Source: Shewanella sp. VB17
GTDB lineage: Bacteria > Pseudomonadota > Gammaproteobacteria > Enterobacterales > Shewanellaceae
Direction of reading: 5' to 3'
Length of the DNA: 64,000 nucleotides
Assembly (NCBI RefSeq): GCF_013248905.1
Contig: NZ_JABRVS010000001.1
Coordinates: forward strand, 3,038,001 to 3,102,000
Part shown: positions 55,222-63,982 of the stretch, piece after piece
Position numbering within the stretch: position 1 is the first letter of the stretch
How the letters are laid out: every line of letters starts with the position of its first letter
The notes under the pieces: generated by a model
What the model was told of the DNA's origin: nothing
Database searches by the model: none
Seen by the model: the letters and a program-made list of their open reading frames with translations, nothing else
Made by a program: the position numbers and the translations under genes

Positions 55222-56985
55222 TTATTCTGCTGAACCACACTCTATAGCATTGTTATTAAAAGTACACTGATTAGCCCCACCTGGCAGAGTTGAAAAGATA
55301 CCCGATCTTATTCTGGCGGTATTGCCTCTAATGGTTGCGGATAAATCAACATCACGACGATTACTATCGGTTAAATAAACCGTACCTGCACTAGAACCGT
55401 AATCAAAACTACCGATCGTTCCTGAATTTCTTTTAAAACTTCCCCATAAGTGATCAGGCCTTTGGTCACCAGCAAGATTCTCTGCTGTCGCTGCGGGATC
55501 TAGACACTTAAACACAACCACAGGAGTCGTATTACCGCCACTAAAAATCCGCGTATTGCCATTCAAATTCAATCCTTCACAGCCAACTTGACCGTATACC
55601 TGATCTTCGATATTCACCGTTGCAGCAGGAGAAGTACTTAACTCATAATCCTCACTGGCCACTAATGTGGTTATCACCGTTTCTGTCGGTTCTTCCAATG
55701 TATCGTCTTTAACAATAACATCGATTGTCTCTGAAGAACTGCCAGCTGGGAAAGTGAATGAACTTGGAATTGCAGTATAGTCTGTTCCATTAATTGCCGT
55801 ACCTGTGATGTTGAGATTAACAACAGTAGCAACATCAAACGCTGGAGTGGCGGTTAAGGTAAAACGTCCGTTAGTGTTAGGCTCACTAGCATGCTTTGAT
55901 GCCACTATGGTCAACACTGTCGGTATGATAGCCTCTGCAGCTACAACCTCAATGGTATCAGTGATAGCAGGATAACCGTTAAGTGTTGCGGTAACAGTCG
56001 CTGAACTTCCGACACTAAAGCCTTCTCCAAAGACGAGTGTGCCAGCATCGACATCAAGCGTCACATCTTCACTCGGGGAAACAGTCCATGCCATAGTATC
56101 AGAATCATCAATTCCATCGGTAGAAATAGGGTTACCGTCGGTATAATCCACAGTATATATCAGTGGAATGGCTTCTCCTTTAGGGAAATCTCGTCCATCA
56201 TTAGGGTTTCCTTCGATGGTAATTTCTGAGTCACCATCAGGTATTCCGCTACCCGCGACCACTATAATTTCATCAAAAACATCAGGATACTCATTTACCG
56301 ATGCCTTAACGGTGAACTGATCATCTTTATTAACTCCTTCATTAAAGGTGAGTTGCCCTGTTGTTATATCAAGGGAAACATACCCCAAGTTGCTGTTTCC
56401 TAATGCGGAAACCTCCCACGTCATATAAGTAGAATCATCATCTATGTCTGAGGTTGAAATGCTTGGCGAACCTTCATAATCAACCGTATAAACCAGTTCA
56501 ACAGGCACCCCAATTGAAAATGTTTGCCCATCAGCGGGATCGCTATCAATCGTAATATCATCTGTCATATCTGCGCCAGGATTGGGAGCGCAGCTTCCGT
56601 CAACCGGATTTGCATCTAGATTATCATCCACGCCATCACAATCGCTATCCGCCTTGTCTGGATTAGTACCCATTAAAAACACTTCCAGACCTTTAGGTAG
56701 CGTATCACCATCATCATCTGTATCACCCTTATCAACAGGGTTATTGGGATCATACATGTTGGTAAAGGCTTTATACTCTGTTAGATCAGTCAGACCATCT
56801 TTATCAGTATCTGTTTCGCCAGGTGAATTAGCATCATACGGGTTCCAGCCATACATGCGTTCGATGCTGTCATCGAGGCCATCACCATCTGAATCTGCTG
56901 CCATTGCTGTGCTAGAAAACGATAAGGCCGCCACTAACGCAGCAGACATAATGCAAAGACTAAAGTTTTTTTCACATTGTTTCAT
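55222..56985 (-). CDS. Secreted calcium-binding protein with TSP3 repeats and Calx-beta domain, family member 5
   Basis: The 587-residue protein is the largest member. It has the signal peptide (1-29), TSP3 block (30-132), two Ig-like repeats (about 138-350) and then a Calx-beta-like domain (about 352-460: TIVASKHASEPNTNGRFTLT ... INGTDYTAIPSSFTFPAGSS ... DDTLEEPTETV). The unique tail (about 465-587) has cysteines (GCEGLNLNG, FKCLDP, CTFNNNAIECGSAE). Calx-beta also binds calcium, so this member should be a long calcium-stiffened surface or secreted rod. Both upstream inverted repeats are present. Confidence 0.87.
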   Translation of the reverse strand: MKQCEKNFSLCIMSAALVAALSFSSTAMAADSDGDGLDDSIERMYGWNPYDANSPGETDTDKDGLTDLTEYKAFTNMYDPNNPVDKGDTDDDGDTLPKGLEVFLMGTNPDKADSDCDGVDDNLDANPVDGSCAPNPGADMTDDITIDSDPADGQTFSIGVPVELVYTVDYEGSPSISTSDIDDDSTYMTWEVSALGNSNLGYVSLDITTGQLTFNEGVNKDDQFTVKASVNEYPDVFDEIIVVAGSGIPDGDSEITIEGNPNDGRDFPKGEAIPLIYTVDYTDGNPISTDGIDDSDTMAWTVSPSEDVTLDVDAGTLVFGEGFSVGSSATVTATLNGYPAITDTIEVVAAEAIIPTVLTIVASKHASEPNTNGRFTLTATPAFDVATVVNLNITGTAINGTDYTAIPSSFTFPAGSSSETIDVIVKDDTLEEPTETVITTLVASEDYELSTSPAATVNIEDQVYGQVGCEGLNLNGNTRIFSGGNTTPVVVFKCLDPAATAENLAGDQRPDHLWGSFKRNSGTIGSFDYGSSAGTVYLTDSNRRDVDLSATIRGNTARIRSGIFSTLPGGANQCTFNNNAIECGSAE

Positions 56986-57065
56986 TAAGTACTCTCTATA
57001 AATTAGGCATTAGCTGCAATAAATCCAAAAATGGAACCTAGCAGACAATGAATAAAATACTCATA

Positions 57066-57084
57066 TCAGGCAAGTCAAGCCTGA
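57066..57084 (-). promoter_or_regulatory. Proximal inverted repeat upstream of TSP3 gene 5
   Basis: TCAGGC-aagtcaa-GCCTGA, identical to that of gene 4 and 81-99 bases before the ATG. Confidence 0.5.
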
Positions 57085-57230
57085 CGTGTGATGAATTGAT
57101 ATTGGTATGAAAAAACGCCCAATCATAAAAGCAGATTAACGTATGATGTTAAGTGCACTTTGCAAATGAATAGCATCAATATTATGTTGGAAATATACTC
57201 AATATTGATATAAATAAAAAATCAGCTTGT

Positions 57231-57245
57231 GTGGGTATTTCCCAC
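57231..57245 (-). promoter_or_regulatory. Distal inverted repeat upstream of TSP3 gene 5
   Basis: GTGGGTATTTCCCAC, a perfectly symmetric 5-bp-arm version of the site, 246 bases before the ATG. Confidence 0.55.
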
Positions 57246-57539
57246 TAAGTAAGACAGTCAGAAAATAGGATTGATATCGAGACAATAAAATAACATATAA
57301 TATCAATGTGTTATGTAAAATCATTGAATCGATATATCTAACTTATCAGTCATAGGAATCAACAGCCCTGAACGATATTAAACATTAATATCAATGACAC
57401 GACTATGTTAAATCATGTAGATGTATCTCAATTTGACTACTTGATTAAAGGGATGTCACCACTTTAATATGTACACTGGTGATAACATCATAAGAATACA
57501 GCTAAGTACGATACCTAGCTGCTTCCAATAATCTACCAA

Positions 57540-59852
57540 CTAACGACAGTCTATCGCCATGGTGTGTAAACCTGTCTGTTCAACTTCCATTTCAGGTATG
57601 CTAAATTGACATTCTCCTGCCGATAACTCCGCTGCGGTGAGCGGAAAAGCGGCCAAATATAGTTCGCCATTCTCTGATACCCAACCGTACTCTTTACCTG
57701 CTGTATCCACCACAGGTGTAGCCAAAGCGGGGGCTGGTGAGAGTGTCAATAAAATATTTCTGCCCTGACGCACACCACTCATATTGGCGCGAATAATCGC
57801 CCCTTCCCTAGCCACGAGATTAATCGTTTGCGCACTGACATAGGTATTACTGGGTAAATTATCCACATCCACTGACAGTTTAGTCGGCGAATAAGGGGTC
57901 AAATCTGTGACCACAATACCTTGTGAATTACTGATATTATTGCCTAAGGTCACCCCTTCAGCGCCATTCATATCAATAATGGCCACCGGCGGCCTAAACC
58001 AAGGGGTTAACACCGCCTGATCATTGATAAAGACCAGACTTCCCTCTACATCCGCGCCCAAACGAGTAGTGCTCTCATCGACATAAACATCACCGGAGAC
58101 GGCGCCCCAGCCTCGCTCATATTGGGCATATGCCGAAGCTTTAGTATTACTATTACTGTCAGTGCCCACGCCGACTTGATAATTTATATCACCATCATTG
58201 ACATTATAATACGCATCGGCATTGCTATAATCCTTACCCGAATTGAACGTAAATGTGGTATTTGCCGTATCAGATAAAGGAATGCTCATGGTTAATGTGA
58301 TAGAATAATCATCAGTGCTTTCATATCGAGTCTCCTCGCGACTGCTATCAAGAGACAAGGAAAAATTTGCACGTGTTTTAAACAAATTAACATCATAAGT
58401 TGAATAAATGCCAACACCCGTACTCTTACGTTTATCTAAAAAGTATTCACCATAAGCACGGACATTGAGCCCAATTTTTTTGGTTAAGGTTGTACTTAAC
58501 GTCAGGTTATATTCGCTTTGCTTGATGCGTGTCGCCACAGGGTCGTCAAACACGTTACTTGTGCTAGAACTAGCCGCATTTAAATCGGTATAATTAAGAT
58601 AACCCTCAGGGCTGGTTTGTAAAAATGCATTCAATGTCACATCTTTAATGATCTCATTTTGATAATCGAGCTGCAACCGAATCGGCGTAGTTAAATGATC
58701 ATCATCCCACCGACTTGATAAGGTACTTAAGGCAAGCGATGTGGTGCCGTACTCGTTAAAGTTGGCCGCCCCAGATACCGTAAGCTGCTGATAATCATTG
58801 GCCGCCACCCAAGCCGATGCCGCGCTATAGGTATCTGACAAGCCATAACGCCATTCACCCGCGGTAACCGCAATATCTCTGTCTTCATCCACGCCAGCAA
58901 CAAGATTTAATTCATAGGAGTTAGCGGATAACAAAAAACTGGTATTTCTATTATACACCACATAAGTTTTCACCCCGCTGCCCGCTTCATCAACCTCAAC
59001 GGTCAATCGGCCATAGGGTAACCCTCCTAAGGGGATAGAATAAGGACCCGCTGACACACTTTCAAGCGCGATTTGATTGCCTGACTCATTATAAAAAATG
59101 ATGGTGGCATTACTATTCGCTACACCGGTAAACTGCTGGGTATAATTACGCATTGATGGCGGCTTCATCAGCGGATCGGTATTAAGTGATGCCCCGATAA
59201 TCGAGTTCAAGCTAGTGCCGCCAAAATTACCCGCAGAAGAAATACTGCCCACTTTCATCCGTGACTGTGAGCCAATATCCCGAAACAAATACGCATCTGA
59301 AAGTTGTTGATTATCTTCATTTAATGTGCCGCCGACATAGGCATGTACTGAGCCTAAGGTGCCACCCGCGGATAACAAGGCATTATAAGAGCTGGTATGC
59401 TCATTATCGGTGTAATTATCACTAACATTGAGTTTATAATTGACAAACGAAGTATTATCACCATTCGACCAATGCTCTTCGGGTAACCAATTACGATTAT
59501 AATCAATCTGATATTTTTGTGGCACCTGAACATTCACGCTCTGTGTACTGCTGCTATAACTAAACACAATAAATTCATCGCTATCGCTCAGGCAGTACAA
59601 TTTTTCCTTATGAGTAAAATATTTGGCTTTAATGGCGGTTAATTGCTGCAAGTTTGCTGAAACACATAATTGTTGATACTCATCGAATTTTTGTATCTCA
59701 ATCCAATGTTCACCTTTACTTTCTTCATTAATATTCATTTGTACTAATGTGCGCCCTTCAGGAAGCACATCGGTTAATTCAATTTGCTTAAGCAGCTCTT
59801 CGGTCACTTCGCCTTCAAAAAAATCAAAATCAAAATCAGCAGCTTGTGCCAT
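57540..59852 (-). CDS. Outer-membrane usher of chaperone-usher locus 2, separated from its signal peptide
   Basis: The 770-residue frame has a usher N-terminal domain, the barrel and plug (MRNYTQQFTGVANSNATIIF, GPYSIPLGGLPYGRLTVEVD) and the C-terminal domain (VVTDLTPYSPTKLSVDVDNL). A final pair of cysteines is in AGECQF and MAIDCR. It has no signal peptide from the first in-frame ATG (MAQAADFDFDF). A proper signal sequence exists upstream in another frame (see 59853-59926). Without it the protein cannot reach the outer membrane. It is the last gene of locus 2, 12 bases after the adhesin stop when counted from the upstream ATG at 59926. Confidence 0.85.
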   Translation of the reverse strand: MAQAADFDFDFFEGEVTEELLKQIELTDVLPEGRTLVQMNINEESKGEHWIEIQKFDEYQQLCVSANLQQLTAIKAKYFTHKEKLYCLSDSDEFIVFSYSSSTQSVNVQVPQKYQIDYNRNWLPEEHWSNGDNTSFVNYKLNVSDNYTDNEHTSSYNALLSAGGTLGSVHAYVGGTLNEDNQQLSDAYLFRDIGSQSRMKVGSISSAGNFGGTSLNSIIGASLNTDPLMKPPSMRNYTQQFTGVANSNATIIFYNESGNQIALESVSAGPYSIPLGGLPYGRLTVEVDEAGSGVKTYVVYNRNTSFLLSANSYELNLVAGVDEDRDIAVTAGEWRYGLSDTYSAASAWVAANDYQQLTVSGAANFNEYGTTSLALSTLSSRWDDDHLTTPIRLQLDYQNEIIKDVTLNAFLQTSPEGYLNYTDLNAASSSTSNVFDDPVATRIKQSEYNLTLSTTLTKKIGLNVRAYGEYFLDKRKSTGVGIYSTYDVNLFKTRANFSLSLDSSREETRYESTDDYSITLTMSIPLSDTANTTFTFNSGKDYSNADAYYNVNDGDINYQVGVGTDSNSNTKASAYAQYERGWGAVSGDVYVDESTTRLGADVEGSLVFINDQAVLTPWFRPPVAIIDMNGAEGVTLGNNISNSQGIVVTDLTPYSPTKLSVDVDNLPSNTYVSAQTINLVAREGAIIRANMSGVRQGRNILLTLSPAPALATPVVDTAGKEYGWVSENGELYLAAFPLTAAELSAGECQFSIPEMEVEQTGLHTMAIDCR

Positions 59853-59926
59853 TTTTTGTGAATAAAGACTTAGTAAAATAACAAAAAAAGCCGAATGTTT
59901 TTATATTTTTTATATAAAGAAAACAT
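59853..59926 (-). pseudogene. Out-of-frame signal peptide segment of usher 2
   Basis: From ATG at 59926 the minus strand reads MFSLYKKYKNIRLFLLFY and then a stop. If the run of seven T (plus-strand A at 59883-59889) had eight, it would read ...NIRLFFVILLSLYSQKM and join AQAADF of the usher, giving a normal Sec signal peptide. The gene is broken at a homopolymer, either truly, by slippage variation, or by a sequencing error. Confidence 0.8.
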
Positions 59927-59938
59927 ATTAATATTTAC

Positions 59939-60769
59939 TTAAAAATAGGTTAAATGAATCGTAACCACAGCGTTAAATTCGCCAGCACTCGGTGTACCGC
60001 CTTTTTGAACCACCCGCGCCGCTAATGATTTTGCCACAATATCAGAGGCTGCATAATCCTGATTAAGTGAAATCACGTTGTTATCGGAAAGCAGCTCAAT
60101 GCCAATATTTTTAGCGCTACTGGCAGCAGAAATACTGATCACATTATTATCACCAATGGCATCAAATGAGATGTCTTTAACGTTTTCAGCAATACAACTG
60201 GTTTGTGGTAAATTAAATCTCACCGCATGGGATGGCAGCTCATGAGTATATATCACGCCCAATGGTACTAAAGTAACCGCAGGCAATTCACAGCTTAATT
60301 TTTTCACTGTCAGAGAGCTGGTAAAATAATGCTCTCTACACTGTGGACCTGCTGCATTGGGCTCGGTATAACACACCCTAAATGGCGGCAGTTGCAGCTG
60401 TCCACCTTGATCATTGCCTTCTTTTTGCTCGATCAGTACCTCTAACGGGTAGGTCTGGCCACTGCTGAACTCACGCTCAACTTGGTTAATTGGACTTGTA
60501 TTCACTTGATATTTAACCGTGATCCCCGTTAAGTTGGTCGTAAATCCACCATTATTGGCCGCTGGTGATGTTAAATTTAAGCTAAAAGTGACATTGTCGG
60601 CACCACAATCCAGTAAGACTGTACCATTGGCGCGCACCAGCTCATCGGTTTGGCTGATTTGGCTTGGCAAGCCAATGTTAGTTTTCCAAGAACAATCGGC
60701 CAACACACTGGAAGCCGACACCATATTAATCAATATTAGTAAGAACAAACGCACCAAAATCATTGACAT
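59939..60769 (-). CDS. Two-domain fimbrial adhesin/tip subunit of locus 2 (spore coat U-like)
   Basis: The 276-residue protein has a signal peptide (ending SVLA, about residue 24). Two pilin-like halves follow: the first DCSWKTNIGLPSQISQ ... VLLDCGADNVTFSLNL with GQTYPLEVLI, the second LSCELPAVTLVPLG ... SCIAENVKDISFDA ending GEFNAVVTIHLTYF. The end has the donor-strand pattern. It resembles SCPU-domain or FimH-type tip proteins. It overlaps the chaperone stop by 44 bases, so translation is coupled. Confidence 0.75.
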   Translation of the reverse strand: MSMILVRLFLLILINMVSASSVLADCSWKTNIGLPSQISQTDELVRANGTVLLDCGADNVTFSLNLTSPAANNGGFTTNLTGITVKYQVNTSPINQVEREFSSGQTYPLEVLIEQKEGNDQGGQLQLPPFRVCYTEPNAAGPQCREHYFTSSLTVKKLSCELPAVTLVPLGVIYTHELPSHAVRFNLPQTSCIAENVKDISFDAIGDNNVISISAASSAKNIGIELLSDNNVISLNQDYAASDIVAKSLAARVVQKGGTPSAGEFNAVVTIHLTYF

Positions 60770-61394
60770 ACCTATATTTTTTGGGGATAGATGTTACCGA
60801 TTTAAATTGATAAGTACCAAAGGGCGGAACAATATTCACTCCAGGTAACTTTTCACCATTTATCGATGCTATTGTAAAGTAAAAAGGCGAAGCATTGTTG
60901 GCCTGCAACACCCCCTCTTCGATAGTCCAAGTAAGACTATCAATCCAATCACTACGAGTTTGCTTATTGGTTTTTATATTTTCAGGTTGATAATATAAAG
61001 GGACTCGCGAACGATAAGCAATTTTAATGACATTATCTTTTCCGCCTTTATTAGGAGGGATATCTTGTACCACAATATAAAATAATGACTCTTGATCTTG
61101 TTGTTGCAAGTGCTTTTTATTCAATAACCGCACTAAAACATTACCGCTCGCATCAATTTTAAATACTGATGGCAACAATGAAAAGGAATCCGTCACCTTA
61201 TTGCCATCTATATCCTCAATCCATGTCTGCGCCATATAGCCAGTATCGGCACCATTATGTACCTTGATATTGATATGTTCTTGGGAGGAATCGATAAAAT
61301 AGCGAGTATTGGTCGGCGCAACGGCGCCAATAGTACACGTTGACCACACTAAAATTAAAACAAACCACACTGGGAATATATTTTGTACTTTCAT
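60726..61394 (-). CDS. Periplasmic pilus chaperone of locus 2
   Basis: From the ATG at 61394 the protein has 222 residues, with a signal peptide (cut near CTIGA) and the two-domain PapD-like chaperone pattern: PTNTRYFIDSSQ, YMAQTWIEDIDG, SLFYIVVQDIPP, IKIAYRSRVPLYY with the anchoring residues, and NDFGAFVL. It escorts pilins to usher 2. An in-frame TTG at 61412 gives 6 extra residues but no better signal. It lies about 50 bases after the OmpA-domain gene. Confidence 0.88.
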   Translation of the reverse strand: MKVQNIFPVWFVLILVWSTCTIGAVAPTNTRYFIDSSQEHINIKVHNGADTGYMAQTWIEDIDGNKVTDSFSLLPSVFKIDASGNVLVRLLNKKHLQQQDQESLFYIVVQDIPPNKGGKDNVIKIAYRSRVPLYYQPENIKTNKQTRSDWIDSLTWTIEEGVLQANNASPFYFTIASINGEKLPGVNIVPPFGTYQFKSVTSIPKKYRYVNDFGAFVLTNID

Positions 61395-61445
61395 AATGCA
61401 ATCACTTTTCAATAAAAAGATAAGATAGGTATAAGTTTAGTTGAA

Positions 61446-62480
61446 CTAACGAAAGTTAATCTCCACCGAGCGCTCGATAGCGGGCACGCCAGTTAATGGC
61501 TGACTATTGGATACTGAGCGCACAAACAAACGGTGTTTATCTACGCCCAAATTAATTAAGTAATCCGTCACTGCCTTAGCACGCTGAGTGGATAATTTTG
61601 CATTAAATGCATCGCTACCCGAATCATCGGTGCGACTGGTAATATCGGCGCTAATATCAGGATTATCTTGCATAAAATCGGCTATCTCTCGTAAACTAAA
61701 GCGCACATACTCTGACAATACGGCTTTGGCTAGTTCAAACGGCAATAAATAATCGGCACGGGTAGCACCTGGGAGTTGGCGTGTTGTTTCGACCTCTTTG
61801 ATGATTTCGACTTTTTTAATCACTTCAACTTCACGGATCTCAACCTGCTGCGCTCTTGGCTGGCCGAACTTATAGGTTAAGCCCCAATATAATTGATTTA
61901 AGCCTACAAATTGACTATTTGATCCAAGTTCGGTATTCGCCATCTCTATGCCTGGGGTATATTCATAGGCTAACCTCGTCGTTACAGCATTGCTGAGTCG
62001 ATACTCAAGCCCAATGCCAGATGTGATGACAAAGTTACTTTGACTGATATCGGCTTTAGTTTCTGGCTGCTGAGTATTGTTAAATAAATAGCCGATCCCA
62101 GCCCGTCCAAATACAGATAAATTTTCTGTTAATGGGTAGCGACCTTGAGCGCCGAGTTGGATATTGTGAAATGCGGTTTCTGTATAGTTATAACTATAAT
62201 CATACGCACTATAGAGACCCCAATATCGATTAAAATCATAACCCGCATCGAGCTTTAACAAGTTAATTTGTTTAGATATGGAGCTCCATTCAAGGTCATC
62301 CATGACGCCGATACCTAAAGCTGCCCCTATCCACCAACCTTTGCCCAATTCAACATCAGACTCTGCTATGTCATCATTTACGGTTGAATCAAGTGCCATC
62401 GTCAGAGGCGAAAATAATATCCCCAAACTTAAACTAAGTGAGGTAATAAATAAGCTCATTGTTCTATTATCTTGATTCAT
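61446..62480 (-). CDS. OmpA-family outer-membrane protein of chaperone-usher locus 2
   Basis: The 344-residue protein has a signal peptide (ending TMALD, about residue 29) and an OmpA beta-barrel of about 170 residues (GWWIGAALGIGVMDDLEW ... WGLTYKFGQP). A short Val/Glu-rich linker (EIREVEVIKKVEIIKEVE) leads to a C-terminal OmpA domain (SLREIADFMQDNPDISADIT ... NAKLSTQRAKAVTDYLINLG). It should anchor to peptidoglycan. It stands between the pilins and the chaperone. The parallel OmpA gene in locus 1 shows that this partnership is not accidental. Confidence 0.88.
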   Translation of the reverse strand: MNQDNRTMSLFITSLSLSLGILFSPLTMALDSTVNDDIAESDVELGKGWWIGAALGIGVMDDLEWSSISKQINLLKLDAGYDFNRYWGLYSAYDYSYNYTETAFHNIQLGAQGRYPLTENLSVFGRAGIGYLFNNTQQPETKADISQSNFVITSGIGLEYRLSNAVTTRLAYEYTPGIEMANTELGSNSQFVGLNQLYWGLTYKFGQPRAQQVEIREVEVIKKVEIIKEVETTRQLPGATRADYLLPFELAKAVLSEYVRFSLREIADFMQDNPDISADITSRTDDSGSDAFNAKLSTQRAKAVTDYLINLGVDKHRLFVRSVSNSQPLTGVPAIERSVEINFR

Positions 62481-62543
62481 TAACTGGCTCTCACTAAAAG
62501 TGATATATTAATAACTATAATATATCACTTTTAAAAAAATATC

Positions 62544-63077
62544 TTATAAATAGGTTAATTCAAAATTAGCAGAACCATTTGCCAAACCAGCAGTTACACT
62601 CGATCCCACTTTTTTATAAGCAGCATAAAAATCAAGCTCTACATCTCCTAGTGTAGTTGGTAAAAGTACACCAGATGATTGTTGTCCTAACGGAAGTACT
62701 TCATCCACCCCAACAGCTGCATCAAAAAATTCAATGGCTACGCCACCCGCTTCTGAGCCACCCAGAGTAGCGATATCAAGAACATTATCGCCGTCGGCAT
62801 CACTGCCAGTAAATGTTGCTGCAACCTTTGCTATTCCATCACCACCAATACAGTTTTGTAACTTAATGGTAAATTGCTCTTTAGGTGAATAGAGAGAAGC
62901 GTCGAAAACATCAGCACCAATGCTTCCCAACGCAACAGAAATATTTTCTGTTGCAAGTTCACAACTGGCTTCAACCAAAGTACCTGTAATATTTAATTGG
63001 CCATCTGCTGCTATTACTTGAGTCTGAAGTAATAGAGAGGTGATTAATGTAGAAAGTGCAACTATATTAGTTTTCAT
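62544..63077 (-). CDS. Pilin subunit B of locus 2
   Basis: From the ATG at 63077 (MKTNIVALSTLITSLLLQTQ) the protein has 177 residues with a signal peptide ending VIAA. A pilin domain follows: LNITGTLVEASCEL, FTIKLQNC and the terminal GSANFELTYL. A 29-codon upstream extension in frame is not credible. It resembles pilin A of this locus in fold but is shorter. It lies 63 bases before the OmpA gene. Confidence 0.85.
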   Translation of the reverse strand: MKTNIVALSTLITSLLLQTQVIAADGQLNITGTLVEASCELATENISVALGSIGADVFDASLYSPKEQFTIKLQNCIGGDGIAKVAATFTGSDADGDNVLDIATLGGSEAGGVAIEFFDAAVGVDEVLPLGQQSSGVLLPTTLGDVELDFYAAYKKVGSSVTAGLANGSANFELTYL

Positions 63078-63397
63078 AAAAAATATCCAGATCAAGTTAA
63101 AACAATTAAAACAAGGTAGAGAATTATATTTCATATATAAATAGGCTACTGAAATCTTATCCAATAAAAGATTTTAGTAAACAACTCATTAAACTTCAGT
63201 ATTAATTAAAAGCTACCATACAATAAAATTAAACATGTTAAATAAGAAATAAATTAAAAGCATAGGAAAGTCGATTGTTAAATAACGATAAAGTACTTAC
63301 GATAACATTAAATAACAATCGAATATTCATACCATTTAATCAGGACCATGCAAACTTTGACAATAAGTACAAATAAAGCAAGTCCTTATTACAATGC
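63078..63397. other. Intergenic region between the locus 2 pilins
   Basis: About 320 AT-rich bases with no gene or clear terminator. A promoter for pilin B and the downstream genes may lie here. Confidence 0.35.
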
Positions 63398-63982
63398 TTA
63401 TAGGTACGTTAGTTCGAACTGAGCAACACTGTTAGCATTACCCGCTTTAACAAGGTTACCAGCACCAGTAGCTTCATAAGCTGCGAAGAAATTCATAATG
63501 ATATCGTCAGCTACACCACCCATTGTTTGTTGATTGTAAGAAATTCCGTCATTGATGCCAATTTTAGTTGACCCATCATTATCAAATAAACGAACACCTA
63601 CACCTTGTGCAGTATCTGGACCACCAGCTGCAATAAGTCCACCAAGACCAGAGACAGTACTATCTTCCATACCTGAAAATGTTATGGCAACCTTATCAAT
63701 AGGTGTACCTTCGTCATTATTACCTGCAACACAATCAGTTAATGTAATATCAAAAGGTACTAATGTAGAGTTTGTACCTAGACCTGCAGCGAAGGTATCT
63801 ACACCAACAGAGCCGAGTGCTACTTCAACATTTTGATTTTCAGGTAACACGTCACAAGTACCAGAGTTAATTGAACCTGTGATTTGAACTTGACCATCTA
63901 CAGCAGCTTGAGCAGCAGATGACATCATTCCTAAACTAAGTGCAAGAAGAGAAAATTTAAGAACTGTATTTGTGTGAGTCAT
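63398..63982 (-). CDS. Major pilin A of locus 2
   Basis: The 194-residue protein has a signal peptide (cut near AQAAV, about residue 26) and a pilin domain: QITGSINSGTCDVLPENQN, PFDITLTDCVAG, VGVRLFDNDGS and the terminal NSVAQFELTYL. As the first gene of the operon it is the likely shaft subunit. AAAGG lies 12 bases upstream of the ATG. The promoter lies at or beyond the right edge of the window. Confidence 0.87.
   Translation of the reverse strand: MTHTNTVLKFSLLALSLGMMSSAAQAAVDGQVQITGSINSGTCDVLPENQNVEVALGSVGVDTFAAGLGTNSTLVPFDITLTDCVAGNNDEGTPIDKVAITFSGMEDSTVSGLGGLIAAGGPDTAQGVGVRLFDNDGSTKIGINDGISYNQQTMGGVADDIIMNFFAAYEATGAGNLVKAGNANSVAQFELTYL

Larger units (their letters stand above)
57060..57246 (-). 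repeat. Upstream repeat copy B (TSP3 gene 5)
   Basis: Partner of 52680-52866; about 8 mismatches over 187 bases by eye. Confidence 0.85.
56986..57539. other. Region between TSP3 gene 5 and usher 2
   Basis: About 550 bases. The left half is the duplicated upstream segment with both inverted repeats. The right half (57250-57539) shows no gene and no convincing terminator for the usher. Confidence 0.45.
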
